Shown: positions 9,090-18,024, numbered from the stretch's first letter. The stretch is DNA of 64,000 nt from Oscillospiraceae bacterium (GCA_017620525.1 JAGAUY010000055.1:1-64000); one strand, 5' to 3'. The notes: a model not told the origin generated them from the letters alone. Program-made: numbers and translations.

Positions 9090-9785
9090 ATGTACAATAT
9101 ACTCATTTGCGATGATCAGCCGGATATCGTCAGCGCGCTGAAGATCTACCTGTCCCCTGAGGGTTACCGTCTGTTTGAGGCATATACCGGTCAGGAGGCT
9201 CTGGAAATTGCCAGACGGGAGGATCTGCATCTGATCCTGCTGGATATCATGATGCCCCATATGGACGGCATCACAGCTACCGCCAGGATCCGTGAGTTTT
9301 CCAATGTTCCGATCATCCTGCTCACTGCCAAGTCTGAGACGGAAGACAAGGTGCTGGGACTGAATGTCGGCGCAGACGACTATATCACCAAGCCCTTCGT
9401 GCCCGTGGAAGTGCTGGCGCGGGTCCGCAGCCAGCTGCGCCGTTACGCCCAGCTGGGCAGCCGGCAGGCACAGGATCCCGGTCAGCTGACCATCGGCGCC
9501 ATTACGCTGGATGACCGGACCAAGTCCGTCACGGTGGAGGGGGAGAACGTGGCGCTGACACCCACGGAGTACTCCATCCTTCATCTGCTGATGTCCAATC
9601 CCGGCAGGGTCTACTCCACCAAGGCGCTCTATGAAGCCGTATGGCAGGAGGCGGCGCTGGGCAGCGAAGGCGCTGTGGCAGTGCATATCCGCCATCTGCG
9701 GGAAAAGATCGAAATCAATCCTTCCGAACCCCGGTATCTGAAAGTGGTCTGGGGCCAGGGCTACAAAATGGAAGGGGGAACGTGA
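9090..9785 (+). CDS. OmpR/PhoB-family response regulator
   Basis: The 231-residue protein has a receiver domain (ICDDQPDI acidic pocket, phospho-acceptor Asp near residue 53 in LILLDIMMPHMDG, ILLTAK and ITKPF switch residues) and a C-terminal winged helix (about 130-228, VALTPTEYSILHLL to HIRHLREKIE). The ATG is preceded by GGAGG. A TATAAT at 9050-9055 is the likely -10. It is cotranscribed with the sensor kinase 3 bases downstream. The regulon cannot be told from sequence. The arrangement resembles VanR/WalR-type systems responding to the cell envelope. Confidence 0.95.
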   Translation: MYNILICDDQPDIVSALKIYLSPEGYRLFEAYTGQEALEIARREDLHLILLDIMMPHMDGITATARIREFSNVPIILLTAKSETEDKVLGLNVGADDYITKPFVPVEVLARVRSQLRRYAQLGSRQAQDPGQLTIGAITLDDRTKSVTVEGENVALTPTEYSILHLLMSNPGRVYSTKALYEAVWQEAALGSEGAVAVHIRHLREKIEINPSEPRYLKVVWGQGYKMEGGT

Positions 9786-9788
9786 TCG

Positions 9789-11963
9789 GTGAGACACAGT
9801 ATCGCAGTTAAGTTCATCGCATTTACGCTGTGCGTTCTGAGTCTGGTGACAGCGGCGGGCAGCGGCGCGGGCATCATCCTGACGGAAGGATACGGCCTGT
9901 ACAGCGATACGCTGGAAAACAGGCAGCGGGACAGGATGGAACTGATCGCCAATGAGCTGGCCTGGTACTATGCCCAGCAGCATGCGGCAGAGAGCTATGG
10001 TAATTGTCCCCAGGATATCCTGATGGAGCTGTATGATTCCTATTATGCCAACCGCCTGGGCGACCGGTATGCGGTGGAGGTGTATCAGGAAGGAGAGCTG
10101 GTCAGTACCGTCAACGACAAGGATCGCTACGAGATGCGCCGGATGGAGATCGTCACCAATCCCAGCTATCCCGTCATTACCTCCCAGTATACGGCCGATG
10201 AATACGGCCCGCATACAGGCGCGATTGCGGCAACGGTGCCGGACGTGACCGAGGCCGCGGCGGAAACAGCGGAAGATACCGCTGTCCAGTCTGCGTCTGC
10301 AGATGTTTCGGCTGCGGCAACCTCGGTTCCGGATCTGAAGCGCAGGGACGACGTGCTGCTCTACAGCAGTGAGCATGCCGATGATGTGTGGGATACCTAT
10401 GGCAATCACCGCCAGGTGGTGTATACCATGAACTATTATCAGGGCCCGGAGTACCGGGTGGATGTATACCTGGCCACAGGTTCCGGCCTGCTTGCGGAGT
10501 TCGGCCTGATGGAGATGCTGTACGGCCATCGCAATGAGTATATTCCGCTGCTGCTGATCAGTCTGCTGCTGTTCGCGGTGACGATGGTGTATCTGTGCGC
10601 CGCAGCTGGCCATGCCGGCGCGGGAGAGATCCGCCCCGGCGGACTGAACCGGCTGCCGCTGGACCTGTACCTGCTGATCGCTGCCGGAGGAATCGTACTT
10701 CTGATTTTCCCAATGTCCCTGGTAGCGGAAGCGTTCTACGGCTACAACGAACTGGGAGATAATATGCAGCTGTGCCTGCTGATTGTGGGCCTGTGCGCCG
10801 GCGGCATTGCCGCGCTGGCGCTGGGATTCCTGTTTGCGCTGGTGGCGCAGATGAAGGCCGGGAGCGGCTACTGGTGGCGCCGCAGCATCATCGGCTTCCT
10901 GCTGAGTAAGGTCTCCGGCGCCTGCGCATTTCTGATGCGTGGATGCCGGGCGGTATTCCGGCTGCTTCCCGTGATCTGGCAGTGGCTGCTGGTGGCGGCG
11001 GCCATGGCAGGCGCCATCGCGTTGTTCCTGTTTTTGTCCATCGTGACCTATGGCTATGCCCAGCTGATGAGTCTGGCGCTGCTGCTGGCATCCATCCTGG
11101 CCGGCATCGCTGTGATCTGCTATGGCGGCTGCTGCTTCGGAACGCTGATGAAGGGGGCCCGGGCCATGGCGCAGGGAGAACTGTATCACCAGATCCCCAC
11201 CCACTATATGCTGGGTGCTTTCCGGGATTTTGCCAACCAGCTCAACAGCCTGGCCGGCGCGGCTCAGGTCGCTGCGGAGAAGCAGCTGAAATCCGAACGG
11301 ATGAAGACTGAGCTGATCACCAATGTCTCCCACGACATCAAGACCCCTCTGACCTCTATCATCAATTTTGTGGATCTGCTGAAGAAACCCCACAGTGAGG
11401 CGGAACAGTCCCAGTACCTGGATGTGCTGGACCGCCAGAGCCAGCGGCTGAAGAAGCTCATCGACGACCTGATGGAGATGAGCAAGGCCAGTACCGGCAA
11501 TCTCAGTGTGGAGCTGGGGCAGGTGGACGCGGCGGAGGCAGTGAATCAGGCGCTGGGTGAATTCGCAGATAAGCTGGATGCTGCCCGGCTGACACCCGTA
11601 TTCCGCCATCCCGAGGAGCCGGTGACCATGACAGCCGACGGCCGTCTGGTGTGGCGGGTGCTAAGCAATCTGCTGAGCAACGCGGTCAAATATGCCCTGC
11701 CGGATACCAGGCTGTATATCGATCTGATGGTGCTCCAGGGTAATGCGGTTATCGCCATCAAGAACATTTCCCGGGATCAGCTGAATGTCAATGCCGAGGA
11801 GCTGATGGAGCGTTTTGTCCGGGGAGACACCTCCCGCAATACCGAAGGCAGCGGCCTGGGACTGAACATCGCCAAGAGTTTGGTAGAGCTTCAGAAGGGC
11901 CAGATGCACCTGATGGTGGACGGCGATCTGTTCAAAGTGACACTGATCTTCCCGTTGGCATAA
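9789..11963 (+). CDS. Multi-pass sensor histidine kinase
   Basis: This is a 724-residue GTG-start protein. It has one membrane segment at residues 8-30, an extracytoplasmic region of about 210 residues, a cluster of four to six membrane helices (about 245-450), then a HAMP-like linker, the HisKA motif NVSHDIKTPLTSIINFV (His near 515) and an ATPase domain with NLLSNAVKYA and GSGLGLNIAKSL. It phosphorylates the regulator encoded 3 bases upstream. The many internal helices are unusual for a kinase paired with an OmpR regulator and suggest sensing within the membrane. A low-complexity Ala/Glu-rich linker lies around residues 150-180. Confidence 0.93.
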   Translation: MRHSIAVKFIAFTLCVLSLVTAAGSGAGIILTEGYGLYSDTLENRQRDRMELIANELAWYYAQQHAAESYGNCPQDILMELYDSYYANRLGDRYAVEVYQEGELVSTVNDKDRYEMRRMEIVTNPSYPVITSQYTADEYGPHTGAIAATVPDVTEAAAETAEDTAVQSASADVSAAATSVPDLKRRDDVLLYSSEHADDVWDTYGNHRQVVYTMNYYQGPEYRVDVYLATGSGLLAEFGLMEMLYGHRNEYIPLLLISLLLFAVTMVYLCAAAGHAGAGEIRPGGLNRLPLDLYLLIAAGGIVLLIFPMSLVAEAFYGYNELGDNMQLCLLIVGLCAGGIAALALGFLFALVAQMKAGSGYWWRRSIIGFLLSKVSGACAFLMRGCRAVFRLLPVIWQWLLVAAAMAGAIALFLFLSIVTYGYAQLMSLALLLASILAGIAVICYGGCCFGTLMKGARAMAQGELYHQIPTHYMLGAFRDFANQLNSLAGAAQVAAEKQLKSERMKTELITNVSHDIKTPLTSIINFVDLLKKPHSEAEQSQYLDVLDRQSQRLKKLIDDLMEMSKASTGNLSVELGQVDAAEAVNQALGEFADKLDAARLTPVFRHPEEPVTMTADGRLVWRVLSNLLSNAVKYALPDTRLYIDLMVLQGNAVIAIKNISRDQLNVNAEELMERFVRGDTSRNTEGSGLGLNIAKSLVELQKGQMHLMVDGDLFKVTLIFPLA

Positions 11964-12039
11964 AATGTTCACAATTTCGACGTATTTTGTTTTCAAATCA
12001 GAAACCGGACATTCAAAAATATCAAATAAGATATAACCA

Positions 12040-12075
12040 TGAAAGGCAGCGGAAGCCGTGAGCCGCTTCCTTTCA
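12040..12075. other. Imperfect inverted repeat downstream of the sensor kinase
   Basis: Two 13-base arms with one mismatch (TGAAAGGCAGCGG and its partner) flank a 10-base loop. No T-run follows directly, so it could be an RNA-stabilising hairpin or a weak terminator. The 247-base gap 11964-12210 otherwise holds only the two hairpins listed next. Confidence 0.4.
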
Positions 12076-12126
12076 CTCCGTAGATCCTCTTTTCTACCTC
12101 TCTTCTTTCCAATCCCTAAGCGAAAG

Positions 12127-12154
12127 AGCCACCGTCCTGAGACGGTGGCTTTTT
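12127..12154 (+). terminator. Terminator of the two-component operon
   Basis: A 10-bp perfect stem (AGCCACCGTC with its complement) and a 4-base loop are followed by TTTTT. Confidence 0.85.
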
Positions 12155-12170
12155 CATTGTGTATGCAATA

Positions 12171-12196
12171 ACCCCCGGGACAAAAATCCCGGGGGT
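12171..12196. terminator. Hairpin downstream of the zinc-ribbon protein gene
   Basis: A 10-bp stem (ACCCCCGGGA with its complement) surrounds CAAAAA. It lies 15 bases past the stop of the minus-strand gene at 12211, but the minus-strand T-tract is weak. Confidence 0.55.
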
Positions 12197-12210
12197 CGTG
12201 TTTTGCAAAC

Positions 12211-13800
12211 TCAGCCGACGCTGGCGGGCAGCTCCAGTGGAATGGGGATCAGCAGACCATCGAAGATGGTGGCGAAGTCACCCCAGTCCTGCCAGACGTT
12301 GTAGCCCTCGGAAGTCCAGGTGAGGGTGATCTTCTCATAGCCGGAGATATCCAGGGAGAAGGCTTCCGGCTTGGTGGTGTCGGTGACATCCCGGAAGACT
12401 GCAATCTCCGTGCCGTCGCCGTAGATGGTCAGGGTGGCGGATTCACGGGCATTGTCAGCGGTCAGGCTCTTGGGGAAGGACACGGTGCCGCTGAAGGTCT
12501 GATACTTGAAGTTCAGCAGATAAGTGACGGAGCCGCAGCCGACGCTGAAGCTGTGGGAATAGGTGTTGTTGTACTTATCTTCCAGATACTGGTCGGTTTT
12601 GTTGGTGTTGCTGACCCACATACCGCCTTCCGTATCGTTCTTGAAGATCTCCATGTCGCCCAGATTGACGGGGATGTGGCTGAGATAGATCTGATGCAGT
12701 TCCGTCACAGTGGGGCTGGTGAAGTGTTCCAGACCGGAGGCGGCGAGAGATGCGGCGCTGGTGAAGCTGCCTTCGCCGGCCAGGCGGTAGGACTCGCTGA
12801 TTACATATGCCTCGAACAGGGTCAGGCAGTTGCTGCGCTCCTCCTGGAGGCGGGATTCATCGGGATAGAGGACGATCTGTCCATCCAGGAAAGAGAGTGC
12901 GCCGATGTAGTCGTTGGAACTGTAATAGACCTGCGTTTCTTCAACGATGCGGGAGATGGTGTAGTCATACTCAGCCTGAACACATTTTTCATGGGCGCTG
13001 TTCAGTGCGGCATCGTTGGGCAGAACACTGAATGCCTCGGCGAGCAGGGAATAGGCAGTGGGATATTCGTGGTTTTCAATGCAGAATTCCACGGAGGAGA
13101 GGATTTCTTCCCGGTAGAGGGTGGTGGCCTCCGCCAGCCGGTCCTGAGCGGTCTGACCGTTTTCAAAATCCGCGCCGGCGATGCGGGAGAAGAGGGCGAT
13201 TGCCAGGGCATAGTCGCCGTCGGCGAAGGCTTCCTCTGCAGAGGCAAACGTCTCCCGGTATTCATAGACGCTGGAGGCTTGGGCCAGTACGTCATAGACA
13301 TTTTCGTTGTAAACACCTGCGGCATCGATGTCCCAGAGCGCGGAGGTCAGCTGGTCATAGGTGATCTCACCGTTCAGGTACAGCTGCAGCTGCTCGTCGG
13401 CGTAGGAAGTCAGCTCTTCATCAAGCTTTTCGGAGCGGTCGGCGTTACCGTAAATGGACTCGTAATAGATTTCGGCAGCCTTCAGAGAATCTTCGTTTTC
13501 CACAGCGTTCATAAACCGGCGGACGGGATTGGTCAGCACCGCGATCAGCACGATGGCAGCCACCAGCGCGGCGCCGGCGCCGCACAGACCGATGATCAGG
13601 CCCCTGGACAGGGGCTTGCGTTCCGGAGCGGCAGCGGGAACACCGCCGTCAGAGTAGTAGGAGGCGGGATCGGGAACTGCGGGGATTGGTTCGGAAGATG
13701 CGGGGACTTCCGCACAGGGGGTGAAGTCGGAACCGCCGCATTTATGGCAGAAATTGGCGGAATCGTCCAGCACTGCCTGGCAGGCGTTGCACAGTTTCAT
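12211..13800 (-). CDS. Zinc-ribbon membrane protein with C-terminal NPCBM-like domain
   Basis: The 529-residue protein starts with a zinc ribbon (CNAC, then CHKC, residues 4-22). A Pro/Ala linker and one membrane segment follow (about 75-95). A helical region of about 270 residues with TPR-like spacing (for example EEAFADGDYALAIALFSRI) comes next. The C-terminal 130 residues resemble NPCBM/NEW2 carbohydrate-binding modules (FSGTVSFPKSL, ATLTIYGDGTEI, ISGYEKITLTWTS). The zinc ribbon would be cytoplasmic and the rest outside. Function is unknown, and a role in sensing or binding wall glycans is inference. It stands alone with its own promoter. Confidence 0.75.
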   Translation of the reverse strand: MKLCNACQAVLDDSANFCHKCGGSDFTPCAEVPASSEPIPAVPDPASYYSDGGVPAAAPERKPLSRGLIIGLCGAGAALVAAIVLIAVLTNPVRRFMNAVENEDSLKAAEIYYESIYGNADRSEKLDEELTSYADEQLQLYLNGEITYDQLTSALWDIDAAGVYNENVYDVLAQASSVYEYRETFASAEEAFADGDYALAIALFSRIAGADFENGQTAQDRLAEATTLYREEILSSVEFCIENHEYPTAYSLLAEAFSVLPNDAALNSAHEKCVQAEYDYTISRIVEETQVYYSSNDYIGALSFLDGQIVLYPDESRLQEERSNCLTLFEAYVISESYRLAGEGSFTSAASLAASGLEHFTSPTVTELHQIYLSHIPVNLGDMEIFKNDTEGGMWVSNTNKTDQYLEDKYNNTYSHSFSVGCGSVTYLLNFKYQTFSGTVSFPKSLTADNARESATLTIYGDGTEIAVFRDVTDTTKPEAFSLDISGYEKITLTWTSEGYNVWQDWGDFATIFDGLLIPIPLELPASVG

Positions 13801-13834
13801 CGAAAAAACTCCTTTCGATACAATTCATGGGTCT

Positions 13835-13863
13835 AATATAGCATAATTCCGCACCATTGGCAA
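13835..13863 (-). promoter_or_regulatory. Promoter of the zinc-ribbon protein gene
   Basis: On the minus strand TTGCCA (13863-13858) and TATATT (13840-13835) are 17 bases apart. AAAGGAG precedes the ATG. Confidence 0.6.
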
Positions 13864-13983
13864 GAATCAAGTGAATGTTTGCATAAAACGCAGATATTCA
13901 CAAAAGTTTTACTTTAATCCGGGAAAACTTCTGCTATAATAGAGCCAATACAGCCATCCCTCCGGGGAGGAAAGAGAGCGATT

Positions 13984-14709
13984 ATGGCAAGCGAATATTT
14001 GAAAAAACTGGCACAGAATGAAAAGCCACGGGAAAAGCGGGAACTGACACCGGAGGAAAAACGGCGGAACTGGTGGGATTACCACAGACTGCATGTGATT
14101 ATTGCTGCGGTACTGGCCGTGGTGGCGGCGGTCATGATCTGGGACATCTTTATCCAGCGTGATCCGGTTCCCGACTACCAGATTGCCTATATCGGCTCGA
14201 CCTATCTGCCGGCGGACACGGCCTCCTCGCTGGAGACGGCTCTGGCTGAGCTGGGCGAGGATCTGAACGGCGACGGTCGGGTGCTTGTGAAGGTGAAGGA
14301 GTACCCGCTGTTCGCGGCCGACGCCAATTTCCAGACGGTGATGGCGGCCCAGGTTCAGCTGAACAGCGATGTCACCAACTGCGAGAGCTTCTTCTTCCTG
14401 ATGGAGGATCCTGCCCTGTTCAGCACCCAGTTTGAACTGCTGGCCTATCCCGACGGAAGTGTTCCCACCCAGTGGACGGAGCCGGATGAAGCCATGTGGT
14501 ACGCCTGGACGGATTGCCCTGTTCTGATGGGACTGCCCCTGGGCAGCTACACGGAATATACCGTGGAAGGCACGATTACCGGCGACAATCAGCAGGTTCT
14601 GGCTCCTCTGTACATCGCCCGCCGGTCTTACGATGAGCGGGATACGTTCCACTATCTGGACGGCTGCACGGCCTTGTGGCAGAAGCTGCTGGAGGGCGCT
14701 GCCGAATAA
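13984..14709 (+). CDS. Single-pass membrane-anchored protein of unknown function
   Basis: The 241-residue protein has a charged cytoplasmic head (about 1-38, rich in Lys/Glu/Arg), one membrane helix (about 39-58, VIIAAVLAVVAAVMIWDIF) and a soluble external domain of about 180 residues. I do not recognise a family. A TATAAT at 13935-13940 and a GGGGAGG ribosome site precede the ATG. It is monocistronic and closed by a strong terminator. Similar N-terminal charged-plus-TM proteins are common single genes in gut Clostridia, but this gives no function. Confidence 0.75.
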   Translation: MASEYLKKLAQNEKPREKRELTPEEKRRNWWDYHRLHVIIAAVLAVVAAVMIWDIFIQRDPVPDYQIAYIGSTYLPADTASSLETALAELGEDLNGDGRVLVKVKEYPLFAADANFQTVMAAQVQLNSDVTNCESFFFLMEDPALFSTQFELLAYPDGSVPTQWTEPDEAMWYAWTDCPVLMGLPLGSYTEYTVEGTITGDNQQVLAPLYIARRSYDERDTFHYLDGCTALWQKLLEGAAE

Positions 14710-14717
14710 GAAAGAAG

Positions 14718-14752
14718 ATACGCCGGACGGCATTTCCGTCCGGCGTATTTTT
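14718..14752 (+). terminator. Strong intrinsic terminator
   Basis: A 13-bp perfect stem (14718-14730 with 14736-14748) is followed by TTTTT. Confidence 0.9.
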
Positions 14753-14775
14753 CTGCGGCCAGATTCCGGGTTTTC

Positions 14776-14858
14776 ACCGGGGAAAAAGCACCGCTTACCC
14801 GGGAAAAACCACCGCTGAGTGAAAATTCTGTGACAAACGGAAAAACCCATTGTATAAT
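14776..14858 (+). promoter_or_regulatory. LytTR operon promoter with tandem 21-bp direct repeat
   Basis: Two adjacent 21-base copies (14776-14796 and 14797-14817, 18 of 21 identical, each ending in ACCGCT) lie upstream of a promoter made of GTGACA (14830-14835), 17 bases and TATAAT (14853-14858). LytTR regulators are known to bind direct repeats with about one-and-two-turn spacing, typically near 21 bp. Autoregulation by the adjacent LytTR protein is therefore likely. Confidence 0.65.
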
Positions 14859-14897
14859 AGGGCCATCTTCAGAAAGACAGATTTTGGAAAGGGGCTG

Positions 14898-15338
14898 GTG
14901 AAGTTGAAAATCATGCTGGAGTCCGCGTCTTTGCCCGAGACGGAGATCATCATACGCGGTGATGTGACAAGTGAAGAGGTAGTTGCGCTGCTGCAGATGC
15001 TCCGCGGCAGGAGCAGCGGCAAGCTGGTGCTGTACCGTGAAGAGGAGCAGTATATCGTGGATGCGGGCGACATCGTGTTCCTGGAGACCGGCGGCAGCAA
15101 GGTCCTGGTCTATACCCGCGGGGATGTCTATGAGGCAAAGCAGAAGCTCTACGAGTTGAAGGAGCTGCTGGCTGCCTACTGCTTTGCCCAGATCAGCAAA
15201 AGCACCATCGTGAATATCGAGTATGTGAAATCCATTCAGGCAGAATTCAGCGGCAATTACCGCATCAAACTGAAGCACCGCAGCGAGGTGCTGACAGTGT
15301 CCAGAAAGTATTTCAGGGAATTCAGGGACTGTATTTAA
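14898..15338 (+). CDS. LytTR-family DNA-binding regulator
   Basis: About 146 residues from a GTG at 14898. A TTG at 14904 is an alternative, and GGAAAGGGG precedes both. The C-terminal LytTR domain (about 50-146) shows IVFLETGGSKVLVYT, FAQISKSTIVNIEYVKSI and the SRKYFREFRD end. There is no receiver domain, so it is not a classical response regulator. It is paired with a DUF3021 membrane protein 12 bases downstream. This matches the known LytTR regulatory systems (HdrRM/BrsRM-like), in which the membrane partner holds the regulator inactive. Confidence 0.93.
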   Translation: MKLKIMLESASLPETEIIIRGDVTSEEVVALLQMLRGRSSGKLVLYREEEQYIVDAGDIVFLETGGSKVLVYTRGDVYEAKQKLYELKELLAAYCFAQISKSTIVNIEYVKSIQAEFSGNYRIKLKHRSEVLTVSRKYFREFRDCI

Positions 15339-15350
15339 GGAGGAAATGTT

Positions 15351-15734
15351 ATGAAGAACTATATTGTTACCGGTATGGGCATCGGTTTCCCCGTGACCCT
15401 TGGCTGCATGACGCTGATCGGCGGCTACAATGGAGTCATTCAGGAATTTCTCGTGTGGATGATTGCGTCCGCGCTGTTCGGCCTGATGACCTGGCTTGCC
15501 TACACAAAGCTCAATGAACTGCCGCTGCCTGCGGCGATGGCGGTCCATTGCCTGGGCTGCCTGCTGGTGGCGGTGGGCGCTGCCTGGGCCTGCGGTTATT
15601 CAGACAGCTTCCTGCAGCTGACGCTGCGCGTGATGCCTGTGTTTGCGGTTGTGTATGGGGTGATTTATGCCCTGTGCTTCTTTTCCATGAAGAACCAGGA
15701 GAAGCGGATCAATGCCGCGCTGGAAAAGGAATAA
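15351..15734 (+). CDS. DUF3021 membrane protein, probable inhibitor of the LytTR regulator
   Basis: The 127-residue protein has four predicted membrane helices (about 5-25, 35-55, 62-80 and 92-115) and a short charged tail. DUF3021 proteins are regularly encoded beside LytTR regulators. In studied LytTR regulatory systems the membrane partner antagonises the regulator. That role here is inferred from context. The ATG has AGGAGG 8 bases upstream. Confidence 0.85.
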   Translation: MKNYIVTGMGIGFPVTLGCMTLIGGYNGVIQEFLVWMIASALFGLMTWLAYTKLNELPLPAAMAVHCLGCLLVAVGAAWACGYSDSFLQLTLRVMPVFAVVYGVIYALCFFSMKNQEKRINAALEKE

Positions 15735-15746
15735 AATGCTTTCTAG

Positions 15747-15774
15747 TTGCATTCTGCTCGAAAAGGGGATATAA
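15747..15774 (+). promoter_or_regulatory. Promoter of the NadM-like gene
   Basis: TTGCAT (15747-15752) and TATAAT (15769-15774) are 16 bases apart and begin 12 bases after the DUF3021 stop. The next gene is therefore a separate unit. Confidence 0.7.
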
Positions 15775-15818
15775 TGGATCAAAAATGCCGGGTTTCCGGC
15801 CTGTGGAAGGAGAATTCT

Positions 15819-16373
15819 ATGGAGCAATTCGGCGCTGTGTGCGGACGATTTCAAATCTTTCATTCGGACCATCTGAACTATGTTCTCGCCGCGAAGGAGC
15901 GGTGTGAACATCTGATTGTGGGCATTACCTCTCCGGATAGCTCCGTGGCTCCGGCAGAGCAGGCTGATGCCAACCGGGGCAAGGCGGAAGCCAATCCCTG
16001 CACCTACTATGAGCGGATGAAGATGGTGGAAGGTACTCTGCTGGAGGCGGGACTGACACGGGAGGATTTTGACATCGTTCCGTTCCCTATCGGAAGACCG
16101 GAGCTGATGCGTTTTTACATCCCCGACGGGACCCGGATCTTCGTCACCATTCTCGACGAATGGGGCCGCTGCAAGACCGACAGACTGCGTGATTTTGGGT
16201 ATCCGGTGGAGGTGCTCTGGGAGAGAACGGACAAGGTGATCTCCTCTTCAATGATCCGCCGCTGCATCATCGAGGACAGACCCTGGGCGCAGTATGTACC
16301 TCCCGCAACCTACCGTTACGTTCTGCAGAAGAAGATCGATCTTCGCATCAAAGAACTTGGCTCGGGCAGCTGA
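15819..16373 (+). CDS. Adenylyltransferase of the NadM/cytidylyltransferase family
   Basis: The 184-residue nucleotidyltransferase has the HxGH-type motif as GRFQIFHSDHLNYV near residue 8 and an ISSSMIRR motif near 150 (ISSTxIR class). The order GRFQ...H..H matches archaeal-type NMN adenylyltransferase (NadM) and related proteins, which join a nucleotide monophosphate to ATP. The exact substrate cannot be read from sequence. The ATG at 15819 has AAGGAG upstream. The frame is open further upstream, but that part overlaps the promoter. Confidence 0.75.
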   Translation: MEQFGAVCGRFQIFHSDHLNYVLAAKERCEHLIVGITSPDSSVAPAEQADANRGKAEANPCTYYERMKMVEGTLLEAGLTREDFDIVPFPIGRPELMRFYIPDGTRIFVTILDEWGRCKTDRLRDFGYPVEVLWERTDKVISSSMIRRCIIEDRPWAQYVPPATYRYVLQKKIDLRIKELGSGS

Positions 16374-16392
16374 GTGGGAAGAACACGACAGA

Positions 16393-16445
16393 AACAACAG
16401 GCAATACTTGGTTTTTCAACCAGATATTGCCTGTTGTTTTTTTCG
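16393..16445 (+). terminator. Strong intrinsic terminator
   Basis: A 14-bp perfect stem (16393-16406 with 16425-16438), containing a smaller inner hairpin, is followed by eight T. Confidence 0.92.
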
Positions 16446-16544
16446 GTTGCGCCGAGGGACTTCTCTGTTTTCCGCGGAGCAGCATCCACCATATTTGCAA
16501 AATAACCAAAATAATGAAGAGTTTTTCTACATCATGGGCGGTGA

Positions 16545-16583
16545 TTGCAAAATCAGGATTATCCATCTATACTGTATACAGTA
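16545..16583 (+). promoter_or_regulatory. NCS2 permease promoter with 14-bp palindrome on the -10 box
   Basis: TTGCAA (16545-16550), 17 bases and TATACT (16568-16573). TACTGTATACAGTA (16570-16583) is a perfect palindrome that overlaps the -10 box, so a dimeric repressor could block it. The 289-base gap 16374-16662 shows no convincing purine or PreQ riboswitch. Confidence 0.65.
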
Positions 16584-16662
16584 AAATGCAGCGGGATCAT
16601 CTTGCTGACCATTTTGTATCCCGAAATCAGCAATTTTACAATACGAAAAAAGGAGAATTAAC

Positions 16663-18012
16663 ATGAAGAAAACTGCTCCCAAGCAGGCCGCCAGCGTGGA
16701 TAATATCTTCAAGCTGGACGGCCGCGTGCCTCTGGGTAAGGCGATTCCCTTTGGCATGCAGCACATCCTGGCCATGTTCGTTTCCAACCTGGCCCCCATT
16801 TTCCTGATCGTCGCCGCCGCACAGCCTCAGCTGGCTCAGACAGAAATGGCCATGCTGCTGCAGCACGCCATGATCGCCGCCGGTATCGCATCTCTGATTC
16901 AGATGTTCCCTGTCTGGAAAATTGGTTCCGGCCTGCCTGTTATCATGGGTGTCAGCTTTACCTTCGTTGCTGTTCTGAGTGCTGTCGCAGCCGACCACGG
17001 CTACGGTGCCGTCGTCGGCTGTGTCATGATCGGCGGTGTGTTTGAAGGCTGCCTGGGTCTGACTGCCAAATACTGGCGTAAGATCGTCACCCCTATTGTT
17101 GCTGCCTGTGTCGTTACCGCCATCGGTATTTCTCTGTTCACCGTCGGCGCCCGTTCCTTCGGCGGCGGCTACAACGAGGATTTCGGTTCCTGGCAGAATA
17201 TGCTGATCGCATTCGTGACCATGTGCACCTGCCTGGTATGGAACATCTTCGCCAAGGGCTACCTGAAGCAGCTGAATGTTCTGGCCGGTCTGATCGTCGG
17301 CTATGTCCTGGCCATCTTCTTCGGTAAGGTGGACCTGACTACCATCTGGGACGGCCGTCTGTTCTCCCTGCCCCAGCTGATGCCCTTCAAGCCTGAGTTC
17401 TATCCTGGTTCCATCGTCTCTGTCTGCATCATCTTCCTGGTTTCTGCTGCTGAGACCATCGGCGACACCACTGCTCTGTGCCAGGGCGGTCTGAACCGCG
17501 ATATCACCGAGAAGGAAATCTCCGGCACCCTGGCCATCGACGGCTTCGGTTCCTTTATTTCCTCTCTGTTTGGTACGCCTCCCGTCACTTCTTTCTCTCA
17601 GAATGTCGGTCTGGTGAACATGACCAAGGTCGTCAACCGCTTTACCATTGCCACCGGCGCTGCCATGATGATCCTGGCCGGCTTTGTGCCCGTCATCGGC
17701 AACTTCTTCTCCTCTCTGCCTGACTGTGTCCTGGGCGGCTGCACCATCATGATGTTCGGCTCCATCCTGGCTTCTGGTATCGAGATGATCGCCAAGGCCG
17801 GTTTCTCTCAGAGAAACATTACCATCATCTCTCTGTCCATCGCCATCGGCGGCGGTTTCACCGCTACCAGCGAGGCTGGCCTGTGGACCGTATTCCCCGA
17901 GGCCATCAAGTCCGTGTTCTCCGGCAACATCGTGGCTGTGGTCTTCGTCATTGCCATTGTGCTGGATGTGGTTCTGCCCAAGGAAATGGGTATCCATAAG
18001 GAAGAGAACTAA
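16663..18012 (+). CDS. NCS2-family nucleobase (uracil/xanthine-type) permease
   Basis: The 449-residue protein has about 12-14 membrane helices. The NCS2 signature is SQNVGLVNMTKVV (QNxGxxxxT-K) near residue 310, and substrate-site acidic residues lie in SAAETIGDTTALCQGG. It would import a purine or pyrimidine base by proton symport. The sequence is closest in feel to xanthine permeases, but the substrate is inference. The ATG is preceded by AAAGGAG. It ends at two terminators in series and is transcribed alone. Confidence 0.92.
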   Translation: MKKTAPKQAASVDNIFKLDGRVPLGKAIPFGMQHILAMFVSNLAPIFLIVAAAQPQLAQTEMAMLLQHAMIAAGIASLIQMFPVWKIGSGLPVIMGVSFTFVAVLSAVAADHGYGAVVGCVMIGGVFEGCLGLTAKYWRKIVTPIVAACVVTAIGISLFTVGARSFGGGYNEDFGSWQNMLIAFVTMCTCLVWNIFAKGYLKQLNVLAGLIVGYVLAIFFGKVDLTTIWDGRLFSLPQLMPFKPEFYPGSIVSVCIIFLVSAAETIGDTTALCQGGLNRDITEKEISGTLAIDGFGSFISSLFGTPPVTSFSQNVGLVNMTKVVNRFTIATGAAMMILAGFVPVIGNFFSSLPDCVLGGCTIMMFGSILASGIEMIAKAGFSQRNITIISLSIAIGGGFTATSEAGLWTVFPEAIKSVFSGNIVAVVFVIAIVLDVVLPKEMGIHKEEN

Positions 18013-18024
18013 AACATAAAAAAT

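Noticed and set aside
9060..11609. 849-codon open frame antisense to the two-component genes
   Set aside because: It mirrors the codon pattern of the sensor kinase, and its His/Gln-rich composition is typical of antisense reading. No start signal.
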